Origin: Pseudomonas taiwanensis
GTDB lineage: Bacteria; Pseudomonadota; Gammaproteobacteria; Pseudomonadales; Pseudomonadaceae
Direction: 5' to 3'
NCBI RefSeq assembly: GCF_013393345.1
Contig: NZ_QJRF01000070.1
Coordinates: 1 to 64,000, forward strand
Length of the DNA: 64,000 bases
Shown piece by piece: positions 46,094 through 54,285 of this stretch (within the stretch, counting starts at the first letter, position 1; every line of letters begins with the position of its first letter). The notes below the pieces were generated by a model. It saw nothing but the letters and a program-made list of their open reading frames with translations, searched no databases and had not been told where the DNA came from. The position numbers and the translations under genes are program-made.

Positions 46094-46230
46094 TCCCGGG
46101 CATGCCGGGTGGCGATGCCGCAATGGCGTCGCCACCCGGCAGCAGTTGCAACAGCACCCTCGAAAGCCTGTAACAAATCGACCCTAGGGTCAGCTTTTTC
46201 CAAACAGCCCCACCTCACGAGGAAACAACA

Positions 46231-47220
46231 ATGAAAACGCTGTTGAGCGCCGGCATCTGCCTGGCCGCCCTTGGCCTGTCCGCGCAGGCCAGTGCCCTGA
46301 ACATCCTCCTGACCAACGACGACGGCTGCCGCGCTCCCGGCATCGACGCCGTCTACCAGGCGCTGGTCGCCGCCGGCCACCAGGTCACCCTGGTCGGCCC
46401 GCAGAACGACAGCAGCGGCATCGGCGCGGCCAGCGTCGTAGTGCCCGGCCAGGCCGTCGCCATTACCCAGCTCGCCCAGGACAAGTACTGCGTCGGCGCC
46501 CCCGCCGGCTACACCCCGCCGGCTGGCAAGACATCCGCCATCGGTACTCCGGTGGACGCGGTGAACGTGGGCCTCGACCTGCTGCTCAAGGACAACCGCC
46601 CGGACCTGGTGGTCTCCGGCACCAACTTCGGCGACAACGTCGGCCCGCTGACGCAGATGTCCGGCACCGTCAACGCAGCCGTCCGCGCCATGTTCAAGGG
46701 CGTGCCGGCAGTGGCCGTGTCCACCGCCATCGACCTGCAACTGATCGCCCAGAACCCGCAGGCCGGCTACCAGAAAACCCTCAACGCCATGGACGACACC
46801 GCGCGCTTCGCCGTTCGCGTGATCAACCGCGCGGCCGCCCTCGGGGCCGAGGCGAAACGCATCTGCGACAAGAGCCGTGGCAAGGCCAAGCCTTACTGCG
46901 AAACCAACGTGATCGGCCTGCCGGGCAACACCGGGCTGAACATCAACTACCCGGCACTGGAATCGGGCGAAGTCACCGGCGTGGCCTTCGCGCCGATCAG
47001 CGATTGGGGCAACGTGGTCTTCCAGCCGCAGCAAGGCGCTGACGGTGTGGTACGGGTGAACCTCGTCCCTCCGCCCGCCCCCACCGCCGAGCAGAAGCAG
47101 GGTGACTCCTACCAGTTGTCCCTCGGCAAAGCGGTGATCACCCCCATCGACGGCAACTACACCGCCTCGCCGCTGGTCCAGGCGCAGGCGAAGCTGATGC
47201 TGGGTGGCGTGAAGCCCTAA
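46231..47220 (+). CDS. Secreted SurE-like nucleotidase/phosphatase
   Basis: 329 residues with AGGAAAC upstream and a signal peptide (CLAALGLSAQASALNILLTN). SurE metal-site motifs are intact: LLTNDDGCRAPGI and VVSGTNFGDNVGPLTQMSGT followed by VNAAV. Cytosolic SurE is about 250 residues; this version has a signal peptide and insertions with cysteines (KRICDKSRGKAKPYCETN), fitting a periplasmic acid phosphatase. No island operator was found in front of it, so its own promoter lies within the 137-bp gap. A terminator follows. Confidence 0.87.
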   Translation: MKTLLSAGICLAALGLSAQASALNILLTNDDGCRAPGIDAVYQALVAAGHQVTLVGPQNDSSGIGAASVVVPGQAVAITQLAQDKYCVGAPAGYTPPAGKTSAIGTPVDAVNVGLDLLLKDNRPDLVVSGTNFGDNVGPLTQMSGTVNAAVRAMFKGVPAVAVSTAIDLQLIAQNPQAGYQKTLNAMDDTARFAVRVINRAAALGAEAKRICDKSRGKAKPYCETNVIGLPGNTGLNINYPALESGEVTGVAFAPISDWGNVVFQPQQGADGVVRVNLVPPPAPTAEQKQGDSYQLSLGKAVITPIDGNYTASPLVQAQAKLMLGGVKP

Positions 47221-47233
47221 GCTTTCGGTGATG

Positions 47234-47266
47234 AAAAAAGAGCCCCGCGAATGCGGGGCTTTTTTG
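47234..47266 (+). terminator. Terminator after the SurE-like gene
   Basis: AGCCCCGC-GAAT-GCGGGGCT with an A-tract before and TTTTTT after. Confidence 0.92.
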
Positions 47267-47279
47267 TGCGACCTATGCG

Positions 47280-47560
47280 GACCTGATACCGCGCCACGTT
47301 GGGCTTCGCTGCGCTCTGCCCAACCTACAAAAGCGCATCGTGCGTCGGGGGGAGCCGATGAAGCGCGGTCCCTTGTAGGTTGTGTCTGAGCTACGCGAAG
47401 CCCAACGGTGCGGACCTGAACCCACGCCACGTTGGGCTTCGCTGCGCTCGCGGAACGCCGCCCGGCCCAACCTACAAAAGCGCATCGTGCGTTGGGGAAC
47501 CGATGAAGCGTGGTCCCTTGTAGGTTGTGGCTGAGCTACGCGGCTACCAGGGCGACGCCT
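47280..47560. repeat. Two inverted copies of the 26.6-kb repeat family
   Basis: CACGTTGGGCTTCGCTGCGC occurs at about 47295 and 47428, each with CCAACCTACAAAAGCGCATC and a downstream TTGTAGGTTGTG...GAGCTACGCG half. These are the same nested palindromes as at 26621-27350, in opposite orientation and more diverged. Together with the next element they fill the gene-free stretch 47221-47739. Confidence 0.88.
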
Positions 47561-47629
47561 TCGGGGAATGCTTCACGAGTCACGGGTGTTCGTTTTTGTT
47601 GTGAATAACTCGGAGTCAAAGCTTCCTGG

Positions 47630-47718
47630 TGTGGGGGCGAATTCATTCGCTATGGACTGCGAAGCAGTCACCCAGGCAGACCTGCGTCCTGCTTAGCGAA
47701 TGAATTCGCCCCCACAGA
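47630..47718. repeat. Single REP-like palindrome
   Basis: GTGGGGGCGAATTCATTCGC faces GCGAATGAATTCGCCCCCAC across about 45 bp. Confidence 0.85.
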
Positions 47719-47739
47719 AAAATCAGTGCCAGCGCAGCG

Positions 47740-48951
47740 CTAGGCAAACACCGCAGGCTGGTTCAGCACGCAGCGAATCCCACCCGGCAACCCCATGCTG
47801 GCCACGCACTGGTTGCAGTGCGTACAGGCACTGCGCCAGGTCGAGCCTTCCTGCTGCAGGCGTTGCGGCAGGTGCGGGTCATTGAGCAGGGCGCGGCCGA
47901 GCGCGAGGAAATCGAAGCCTTCCTCCGCTGCCTTCGCCATGCCTTCACCGCTGGCCACGCCGCCCAGGTACACCAGGGGCATGGACACTGCCTTGCGCAT
48001 CTGCCGGGCGAGTTCGAGGAAGTACAGCTCCTCGAATGGCAGGTCGGGGAAGCTGGCGCCGCCGAACCATTTCATCGCGGTGCGCTGCAACGGGTTCTTT
48101 TCCAGCGGCACCATCTGCGCCAGCGGGCTATCGCCGCGGAAGAGGAACATCGGCGTACGGCTGACCAGCCCGCCGCTCATGACGATGGCGTCCAGCCCTG
48201 CGCTTTCCAGCAGGCGCGCGGCCTCGCAGGCTTCTTCGATCTGCAGGCCACCGGCAAAGCCATCGCTGAGATTGAGCTTGGCCAGAATCGGGAAATCGCG
48301 CCCCACCGCCCCACGCACGGCGGCCAGCACCTGCAGTGGCAGGCGCATTCGGTTCTCCAGTGCGCCGCCGTAGGAATCGCGGCGCTTGTTCAGGGCCGGC
48401 GAAATGAACTGGCTGAGCAGGTAGCCGTGTCCCATGTGGATTTCGATGGCATCGAAGCCCGCATCACGGACCAGGCTGGCCGCTGCTGCGTACTCAGCAA
48501 CGGTGCGGCCGATGTCGGCCATGCCCATGGCACCGCCGAAGGGAATGCCGGAGAACAGGCCGTACTGGTTGATGCAGGCACTCGGGCCGCGAGGACGTGG
48601 AATGTTCAGCGGACGGTTGCGGCTGAAGTAGCCGCAGTGGGCCAGTTGGGCGGAAATGGCGCCGCCCTCGGCGTGCACGGCCGCTGTCAGGCGTTTCAGC
48701 TGCGGGAAGATGCCGGCGTGCATCCACATCTGGTCGGGGAAAGTCAGGCCGTCGGGCGAGACGCCACAATAGGCCACGGTGGTCAGGCCGACGCCGCCGC
48801 GAGCCACGCTCGCGTGATGGTTGATCAGGTCGTCGCCGGGAATCCCGCCCGGGCACATGCCCTCAAAGGTGGCCGTCTTGATCAGCCGATTGCGCAGCTG
48901 AAGCCCGGCCAGTCGAGCCGGTTGCAGCAAACTGTCGAGGTGCTGGTTCAT
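47740..48951 (-). CDS. Old-Yellow-Enzyme-family NADH:flavin oxidoreductase with C-terminal cysteine motif
   Basis: 403 residues. It has the OYE barrel: LQLRNRLIKTATFEGMC, AISAQLAHCGYFSRNRP, FDAIEIHMGHGYLLSQFISP, NKRRDSYGGALENRMRLPLQ. The end carries CTHCNQCVASMGLPGGIRC, a CX2CX2CX11C pattern like the 4Fe-4S site of 2,4-dienoyl-CoA reductase and trimethylamine dehydrogenase. The second FAD/NADH half of those enzymes is absent. It probably reduces an enone or dienoyl intermediate with FMN. Its ATG overlaps the RibB-like gene by 4 bp. It is last in the operon 51798-47740. Confidence 0.88.
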   Translation of the reverse strand: MNQHLDSLLQPARLAGLQLRNRLIKTATFEGMCPGGIPGDDLINHHASVARGGVGLTTVAYCGVSPDGLTFPDQMWMHAGIFPQLKRLTAAVHAEGGAISAQLAHCGYFSRNRPLNIPRPRGPSACINQYGLFSGIPFGGAMGMADIGRTVAEYAAAASLVRDAGFDAIEIHMGHGYLLSQFISPALNKRRDSYGGALENRMRLPLQVLAAVRGAVGRDFPILAKLNLSDGFAGGLQIEEACEAARLLESAGLDAIVMSGGLVSRTPMFLFRGDSPLAQMVPLEKNPLQRTAMKWFGGASFPDLPFEELYFLELARQMRKAVSMPLVYLGGVASGEGMAKAAEEGFDFLALGRALLNDPHLPQRLQQEGSTWRSACTHCNQCVASMGLPGGIRCVLNQPAVFA

Positions 48952-50033
48952 GCCTGCTCCCGATCGAAGGGGACGAATTCGGCGACTTCCAGCTCGAAGC
49001 CGGACACCGCCTTGAAGTTCACCGGGAAGCTCAGCAGGCGCATCTTGCGAACGCCCACGTCCCGCAGGATCTGTGCGCCGATCCCCAGCGTGCGCTGCGG
49101 AAAGCTCGGGGGGCGGAGCTTGTGCTCACCCTGCTGGAGTTGTTCGATCAGCGCGGCCGGCGTTTCCTGATGAGCCAGCAGGACCACAACGCCTGCGCCC
49201 TCCTCCGCCACCTTCGCCAGTGAGCGGTCGAGGTTCCACTGCCCGGGGTGGCTGTCGAGCAGGTCCCGCAGGGTTTCCGCCGCCTGAACCCGCACCAGCG
49301 CTGGCCGGTCGCGGCGGACTTCGCCACGTACCAGAGCCAGGTGCAGTTGTCCCTCGTAGTCGTCCAGGTAGGTGATGACGCGGAACTCGCCGTGACGGGT
49401 CTGGATCGGGTACTCGCCCGAGCGGCGGATGGTGCCCTCATGGAGGATGCGGTAGTGGATCAGGTCGGCCACGCTGCCCAGCGGCAGGCCGTGCCGCTCC
49501 GCGAAGTCGCGCAGGGCCTGGCCGCGTGCGGGTTCGCCGTCTTCATCGAGAATGCTCACCAGCACGGCGGCGGGCATGAGGCCGGCGAGGCGCGCCAGGT
49601 CGCACGCAGCCTCGACATGTCCGGCACGCTGCATCACGCCGCCCGGCTGAGCACGCAAGGGGAAGATGTGACCGGGCTGCACCAGGTCGCTCGCGACGCT
49701 CGTCGGGTCCACCGCGACCGATACCGTGCGTGCGCGATCGGCCGCGGAGATGCCGGTGGAAACCCCGGTGCGCGCCTCGATGGACAGGGTGAACCCCATG
49801 CCGTGGCGGGCCCGCGAGTTGGGCACCATGAGTTCCAGGCCGAGGGCCTTGCAACGCTCCTCGGTGAGCGCCAGGCAGATCAGCCCGCGTGCTTCGCGAG
49901 CCATGAAGTTGATGGCGTCGGCATCGGCGCGGCCGGCGGCGATCACCAGCGAGCCTTCGCCTTCGTCTTCGTCGGTCACCACCAGCATCGTGCCGCTGGC
50001 CATGGCCTCGATCAGTCGCTGCGGGCTGTCCAT
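48948..50033 (-). CDS. Divergent RibB (DHBP synthase) paralogue with degenerate GTP-cyclohydrolase-like C-terminus
   Basis: 361 residues from ATG at 50033, with AAAGGAG upstream. The N-terminal DHBP-synthase domain keeps GVSTGISAADRARTVSVAVD, PGHIFPLRAQPGGVMQRAGH and VEAACDLARLAGL. The usual catalytic loop DRENEGD is replaced by DEGEGS, losing the Arg and final Asp. The C-terminal domain resembles RibA but lacks its zinc cysteines. Either flavin supply for the island flavoenzymes or a new function is possible. It overlaps the OYE gene by 4 bp. Confidence 0.8.
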   Translation of the reverse strand: MDSPQRLIEAMASGTMLVVTDEDEGEGSLVIAAGRADADAINFMAREARGLICLALTEERCKALGLELMVPNSRARHGMGFTLSIEARTGVSTGISAADRARTVSVAVDPTSVASDLVQPGHIFPLRAQPGGVMQRAGHVEAACDLARLAGLMPAAVLVSILDEDGEPARGQALRDFAERHGLPLGSVADLIHYRILHEGTIRRSGEYPIQTRHGEFRVITYLDDYEGQLHLALVRGEVRRDRPALVRVQAAETLRDLLDSHPGQWNLDRSLAKVAEEGAGVVVLLAHQETPAALIEQLQQGEHKLRPPSFPQRTLGIGAQILRDVGVRKMRLLSFPVNFKAVSGFELEVAEFVPFDREQA

Positions 50034-50044
50034 GGGTACTCCTT

Positions 50045-50971
50045 TCAGTTCAATGCGCGGCGCAGGTCGGCACAGGCGGATTCGAGCGCTGCCTGGGCCC
50101 GACTGACGAACGCGGACATGCTGATGAATCCGTGGATCATGCCTTCGCAACGCTCCAGGCGGACCTGCACCCCAGCCTTTTGCAGGCGCTGGGCAAAGGC
50201 TTCGCCTTCATCGCGCAAGGGGTCGTATTCGGCGCTGATCAGGGTGGTGGGCGGCAGACCGGCCAGGTCCTCGGCGCGCACGGGGGACGCCAGGGCGTCG
50301 TCGACCAGTTCGGTGCGCGGCAGGTATTGGCTCCAGAACCAGCGCATCTGTTCGCGGGTGAGGAAGTAGCCCTCGGCAAAGGCTTCATGGGATGCGCTGT
50401 CGCAACGGGCATCGGTGGCTGGATAGAACAGGCACTGCCAGGCAATGCGCGGGCCCTTGCGAATGTGTGCCAGTCGGCTCACGGCAATGGCGAGGTTGCC
50501 CCCGGCACTGTCTCCGGCCAGGGCCAGGCGACTGGCATCGAAGCCCAGTTCGCGGGCACGCTCCACCAGGTCGCAGGTGGCGCGGTAGCAGTCGTAAGGC
50601 GCCGCCGGGAAGCGGCTCTCCGGCGCCAGTCGGTAGGCCACCGACACCACTACGGCGTTGCACAGGCGCGCGAGGCTGCGGCAGAGGTTGTCGTGGGTGT
50701 CTAGGTTGCCGATGACGAAACCACCGCCATGGAAGAACACCAGCAGGGGAAGGTCGTTACGATCCTCCGGTCGGTAGAGCCGTGCATCCAGCTCGCCTTC
50801 GGCGCCCGCCAGGCGCAGGTTGCGCACCTCGAACAGGCGATCACCGGGAATCGGCGGCATCAGGTTGTCGCAGAACTGCCGGTACTGCACGGGGTCGAGC
50901 TGGCTGTAGTCCGGTTGCGGCATGCCGCTGAATTGCTGGAGCACGGCGGCGATCTGGGGATCGAGGGACAT
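50045..50971 (-). CDS. HSL-family alpha/beta-hydrolase (esterase)
   Basis: 308 residues. The oxyanion motif is LLVFFHGGGFVIGNLDTHDN. The nucleophile is LALAGDSAGGNLAIAVSRLA, the acid residue lies in LISAEYDPLRDEG and the histidine in CEGMIHGFISM. These define the hormone-sensitive-lipase (type IV) esterases, which hydrolyse short acyl esters. It lies 11 bp after the SDR stop and 11 bp before the RibB-like gene, in the middle of the four-gene operon. It could open an ester or lactone of the substrate. Confidence 0.9.
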   Translation of the reverse strand: MSLDPQIAAVLQQFSGMPQPDYSQLDPVQYRQFCDNLMPPIPGDRLFEVRNLRLAGAEGELDARLYRPEDRNDLPLLVFFHGGGFVIGNLDTHDNLCRSLARLCNAVVVSVAYRLAPESRFPAAPYDCYRATCDLVERARELGFDASRLALAGDSAGGNLAIAVSRLAHIRKGPRIAWQCLFYPATDARCDSASHEAFAEGYFLTREQMRWFWSQYLPRTELVDDALASPVRAEDLAGLPPTTLISAEYDPLRDEGEAFAQRLQKAGVQVRLERCEGMIHGFISMSAFVSRAQAALESACADLRRALN

Positions 50972-50982
50972 GGTGGCGGTCC

Positions 50983-51798
50983 TTAGGCTTCGGCCATCTG
51001 GAAGACCGGGTTGGTCTCGTCGAGGATGCTGGTGAGGCGCCGTTCCAGCGCCGGTTTGAAATTCTTGTGGGGCAGCAGCCAGAAGCGTCCGGCCTCGATG
51101 CCGGCGAAGACTTCGCGAGCAAGGTCACGCGGGTCCATGCCTTGGCGGATGCTGCTGTCGAGGAGCGCGTCGAGCTGGCCGGTGGCGGCGCCAGCGACCC
51201 GGTTGGACGTCATGATGTCGCTGGCCACGGGTCCCGGGCAGAGCACCGCCACAGCGACCTGGGACTGCAACACGGCCAGTTCGTAGTGGAGGGTTTCCGA
51301 CAGCGCCACCACCGCCTGCTTGCTGACGGTGTACGGGCCGAGCATGGGGCTGCAGACCAGTCCGGCCAGGGACGCGGTGTTGACCACCTGTGCCGGGCGT
51401 TGCTGGGCGAGCAGCAGCGGAACGAAGCTGCGGATGCCGTTGATCACGCCACCCAGGTTGATATCCAGCAGGCGCTGCCAGCGGCTGGCCTCGATCTCCC
51501 AACTGAAGCCGGTCTGCATGATGCCGGCATTGTTGAAGAGCAGATCGACGCCGCCGAAACGTTCGACGGCGAGATCGCGCAAGGCATCCACCTGGTCCGC
51601 GTCACCCACGTCGGCTACGCGGCTGACCACTTCGACACCCTGCTCCTGAAGCTGCGCGGCAAGGGCCGCCAGGCGCTGCGGGTCCACATCGCTCAGCACC
51701 AGACGCAGACCACGTGCGCCCCCTTCTTCCGCCAGGCCGCGACCTATGCCGCCGGCTGCACCGGTGATCACCGCCACCTGGCCCTGTTCGATTCGCAT
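50983..51798 (-). CDS. Short-chain dehydrogenase/reductase, first gene of the OYE operon
   Basis: 271 residues from ATG at 51798, with CAAGGGG upstream. The cofactor site is VAVITGAAGGIGRGLAEEGG. LLFNNAGIMQTGF, SLAGLVCSPMLGPYTVSKQA (Ser, Tyr, Lys) and CPGPVASDIM follow. It is an NAD(P)-dependent alcohol/ketone oxidoreductase. Operator site 4 lies 62 bp upstream, with a -10-like TCTACT. The genes run SDR, esterase, RibB-like, OYE with very short gaps. Confidence 0.9.
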   Translation of the reverse strand: MRIEQGQVAVITGAAGGIGRGLAEEGGARGLRLVLSDVDPQRLAALAAQLQEQGVEVVSRVADVGDADQVDALRDLAVERFGGVDLLFNNAGIMQTGFSWEIEASRWQRLLDINLGGVINGIRSFVPLLLAQQRPAQVVNTASLAGLVCSPMLGPYTVSKQAVVALSETLHYELAVLQSQVAVAVLCPGPVASDIMTSNRVAGAATGQLDALLDSSIRQGMDPRDLAREVFAGIEAGRFWLLPHKNFKPALERRLTSILDETNPVFQMAEA

Positions 51799-51859
51799 GG
51801 CTGACGCCCCTTGCTCTTGTTGTTGTCGGAGCCAGTAGAGCCGCTTCGGCTGGCCAATC

Positions 51860-51877
51860 CATCGTCCGAGCGGACGA
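51860..51877 (-). promoter_or_regulatory. Island operator site 4 (TCGTCC-GCTC-GGACGATG)
   Basis: It reads on the minus strand toward the SDR-esterase-RibB-OYE operon. TCTACT (4 of 6 to TATAAT) begins exactly 20 bp past the GATG end. Extended to 51879, the site is a near-perfect dyad. Confidence 0.78.
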
Positions 51878-51886
51878 GGGCGTGGC

Positions 51887-52861
51887 TCACTCGGCGACTT
51901 GCAGGACCTGCTTGCGCCGCACGCGGCCCTGCTGGAGGCGTTCGTGGGCACTGGCCACCTCAGCCAGCGGCAGCAGGTCGAGGGCGGGTGGGCGCACTCG
52001 GCCAGCGGCCAGCAGGCTGGCGATGCGTCCCAGCATTTCGCCGCTGGGCATGCGGCTGTAGGCCACCGCCGTGCGCAGTCCGCGTCGAGCCGCTTCGGCA
52101 TGGTCGGGGCCAGAATCGCCCGGTGCCAGGGTAAGGATGGCGACGAGGGCACCACCGGGGCGCAACAGGTCGAGACCGTTCGGCAGGCTGCCGCCCCCGA
52201 TGCAGTCGAGCACCAGGTCCACACCTTCCGGCGCCCATTGCCCGAGTGCCTTGTGGATATCTTCGGATCGATAGTCGATGGCGAGCTCGGCACCCAGGAC
52301 GCATGCCTGGCTGGCATTGGCGGCGCTGCACGTTGTGGCGATCCGCGCCCCGGCACAGCGGGCGAACTGGATGGCGAATCCGCCTACCGCGCTACCGCCA
52401 CCATGAATCAGGACGGTCTGGCCGGGTCGCAGCGCGCCCTCTTCGAGCAGGCCGGTCCAGGCAGCCAGTGCCGGAGTCGGCACGGCAGCCGCAGCAGCGA
52501 AGTTGAGGTTGTCCGGCATGGGCACCAGGGAATCGCGGGATACGCAGGCGTACTCGGCGTAGGCCCCCCATTTGCCGGCGCCGACATCGCTCTGGGCGAA
52601 GACCCGGCTGCCCGGAACCAGATCATTCACACCTTCACCCAGTTCGGCGACGGTGCCAGCGAGGTCGAAGCCGAGGATGAAGGGGAAGCGATAGTCGAGG
52701 AAGCCGCCGAGGTAACCCTCGCGGCACTTCCAGTCCGCCGGATTGACCCCGGCGCAGACCACCCGCACCAGCACTTCACCGGGGCCAGGGCGGGGGCGTT
52801 CGACTTCCGTCAGTTGCAGTACCTCGGCTCCACCAAGGCGTTCGATGACCACTGCGCGCAT
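51887..52861 (-). CDS. Zinc-free MDR-family NADPH oxidoreductase
   Basis: 324 residues from ATG at 52861. The GroES-like domain has VRVVCAGVNPADWKCREGYL and FPFILGFDLAGTVAELGEGV. The nucleotide-binding part has QTVLIHGGGSAVGGFAIQFA and a family-typical DLVLDCIGGGSLPNGLDLLR. It resembles quinone oxidoreductase or enoyl reductase MDRs. It ends 9 bp before operator site 4. Operator site 5 is its likely promoter element, 149 bp upstream. Confidence 0.88.
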   Translation of the reverse strand: MRAVVIERLGGAEVLQLTEVERPRPGPGEVLVRVVCAGVNPADWKCREGYLGGFLDYRFPFILGFDLAGTVAELGEGVNDLVPGSRVFAQSDVGAGKWGAYAEYACVSRDSLVPMPDNLNFAAAAAVPTPALAAWTGLLEEGALRPGQTVLIHGGGSAVGGFAIQFARCAGARIATTCSAANASQACVLGAELAIDYRSEDIHKALGQWAPEGVDLVLDCIGGGSLPNGLDLLRPGGALVAILTLAPGDSGPDHAEAARRGLRTAVAYSRMPSGEMLGRIASLLAAGRVRPPALDLLPLAEVASAHERLQQGRVRRKQVLQVAE

Positions 52862-53009
52862 GCGAGTCTCCGAGTCAGTTTCCAATTGAGTGGCGCGCCT
52901 GGGAGCAGTCTTGCCCGAAGGGACAAATGGCATGGGCGACGCACATCGGTTGATGTCAGCGCCTGTTTGTTGCGCTTGCCCGCAGTAAAACCGCGTCGCC
53001 GACCAGGGC

Positions 53010-53029
53010 CATCGTCCGATCAGACGATG
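53010..53029. promoter_or_regulatory. Island operator site 5 (CATCGTCC-GATC-AGACGATG), divergent
   Basis: This is the most symmetric copy, lying between the MDR gene (minus) and the Rieske gene (plus). TTTACT starts 20 bp away on the minus side and CAGAAT 19 bp away on the plus side, each 4 of 6 to TATAAT. One site may control both. Confidence 0.82.
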
Positions 53030-53130
53030 CCGGGAAATGCTGGCTCCGCAGAATCCGTTCAGTGCATCCGCTGCGCCGTTCTGCCTGAGCCGCAAGCAGC
53101 CCTCGAGAACCCCGATGGGAGAACAAGAAC

Positions 53131-53131
53131 A
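53131..53131 (+). other. Start choice of the Rieske oxygenase gene
   Basis: The ATG at 53131 follows GGGAGAACAAGAAC and gives MSTLHRIEAKQLEPRFARGW. It lies about 100 bp past operator site 5. Confidence 0.8.
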
Positions 53132-54177
53132 TGAGTACCCTGCACCGAATCGAAGCCAAGCAGCTGGAACCGCGCTTCGCGCGAGGCTGGCATTGCCTGG
53201 GACTGGCCGCGCAGTACCGCGACGGCAAGGCGCACCGCCTGGATGTGTTCGGCACCCGCCTGGTGGCCTTCGCCGGGGAAGACGGTCAGATCCGCATCCT
53301 CGACGGGTTCTGCCCGCACATGGGCGCGGACCTGAGCCAGGGCTGCGTCGAAGGCGACGCAATCCGCTGCCCCTTCCACGAATGGCGTTGGCGCGCCGAC
53401 GGCGTGTGCGATGACATTCCCTACGCCAAGCGCATCCCCCCACGGGCGAAAATCAAGTCCTGGCCGGTGTCGGAGCAGAACAATCTGCTGTTCGTCTGGA
53501 ACGATCCAGAAGGCAATGGGCCGATCGAGGAGCAGGCGATCCCGCGCATCGACGCTTCCTTCAGCGATGAGTGGGCCGACTGGGAAGTGGCGGAGCTGAA
53601 GATCGACACCAACTGCCGCGAGTTGATCGACAACATCTCCGACATGGCTCACTTCGACGCGGTGCACGGCACCGATCTCAACCATTTCAGCAACACCTTC
53701 GAGCGCCACATGGCGGTTCAGGTGATGCGCGGCAGCAGCGCGCGCCTGTCCGGCGACAGTGAGCTGACCACGGTGGCGACCTACTACGGCCCGGCCTACC
53801 AGATCACCGAAATGACCGGTGCCATGGGTGGTGTGCCGATCCATTCGATCCTGCTCAACTGCCACGTCCCCATCGACCTGAACAGCTTCACCCTGCGCTA
53901 CGGCGTGCTGGTGAAGAAGGTGCCCGGACTGACCGACGAGCAGAACCGCGAAATGGCCAGGGCCTATGTGCAGCAGGCCCAGAACGCCTTCTATGAAGAC
54001 GTGGCCATCTGGCACAGCAAGACCCGTGTGGACAACCCGCTGCTGTGCGATGGCGACGGTCCGGTCTACCAGCTGCGCAAGTGGTACGACCAGTTCTACA
54101 CCGACATCGCCGAGCTGCCCGCCAGCCTCGCCGAACCGCGTTCGTTCGTTGTTCTGGACATCACCGAAACCGCCTGA
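53131..54177 (+). CDS. Rieske non-heme iron oxygenase, KshA-like
   Basis: 348 residues. The Rieske site is FCPHMGADLSQG...RCPFHEWRW, with C61, H63, C80 and H83 in the CXH-X16-CX2H spacing of KshA. The C-P-F-H-E-W-R-W-x-x-D-G-x-C run and PYAKRIPPRAKIKSWPV are also KshA-like. Mononuclear iron ligands are readable in DMAHFDAVHG (D171, H174, H179). KshA hydroxylates C9 of 3-ketosteroids and, with KstD, opens ring B. The substrate here is unproven. No ferredoxin reductase partner (KshB) is in the window. Confidence 0.88.
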   Translation: MSTLHRIEAKQLEPRFARGWHCLGLAAQYRDGKAHRLDVFGTRLVAFAGEDGQIRILDGFCPHMGADLSQGCVEGDAIRCPFHEWRWRADGVCDDIPYAKRIPPRAKIKSWPVSEQNNLLFVWNDPEGNGPIEEQAIPRIDASFSDEWADWEVAELKIDTNCRELIDNISDMAHFDAVHGTDLNHFSNTFERHMAVQVMRGSSARLSGDSELTTVATYYGPAYQITEMTGAMGGVPIHSILLNCHVPIDLNSFTLRYGVLVKKVPGLTDEQNREMARAYVQQAQNAFYEDVAIWHSKTRVDNPLLCDGDGPVYQLRKWYDQFYTDIAELPASLAEPRSFVVLDITETA

Positions 54178-54191
54178 GTTCGGTCGGGATC

Positions 54192-54220
54192 GATCGTCTC
54201 CCGATCAGTGGGAGACGATC
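54192..54220. terminator. 11-bp inverted repeat after the Rieske gene
   Basis: GATCGTCTCCC-GATCAGT-GGGAGACGATC is perfect, without a T-tract. It is 14 bp past the stop and 66 bp before the LuxR-type gene. It may be a terminator. Its outer halves (ATCGTCT / AGACGAT) also match the half-sites of operator site 5, with wider spacing. Confidence 0.5.
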
Positions 54221-54285
54221 AGCCTTGATGAATGATCCCGTTAGTCTGTAAGAAGCTCCCTACAAAAATAAAAAGCGGTTCAGAT

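Noticed and set aside
48965-48985. GGGGACGAATTC as a further half operator
   Set aside because: It lies in the coding end of the RibB-like gene, lacks the TAGTCC half and has no promoter context.
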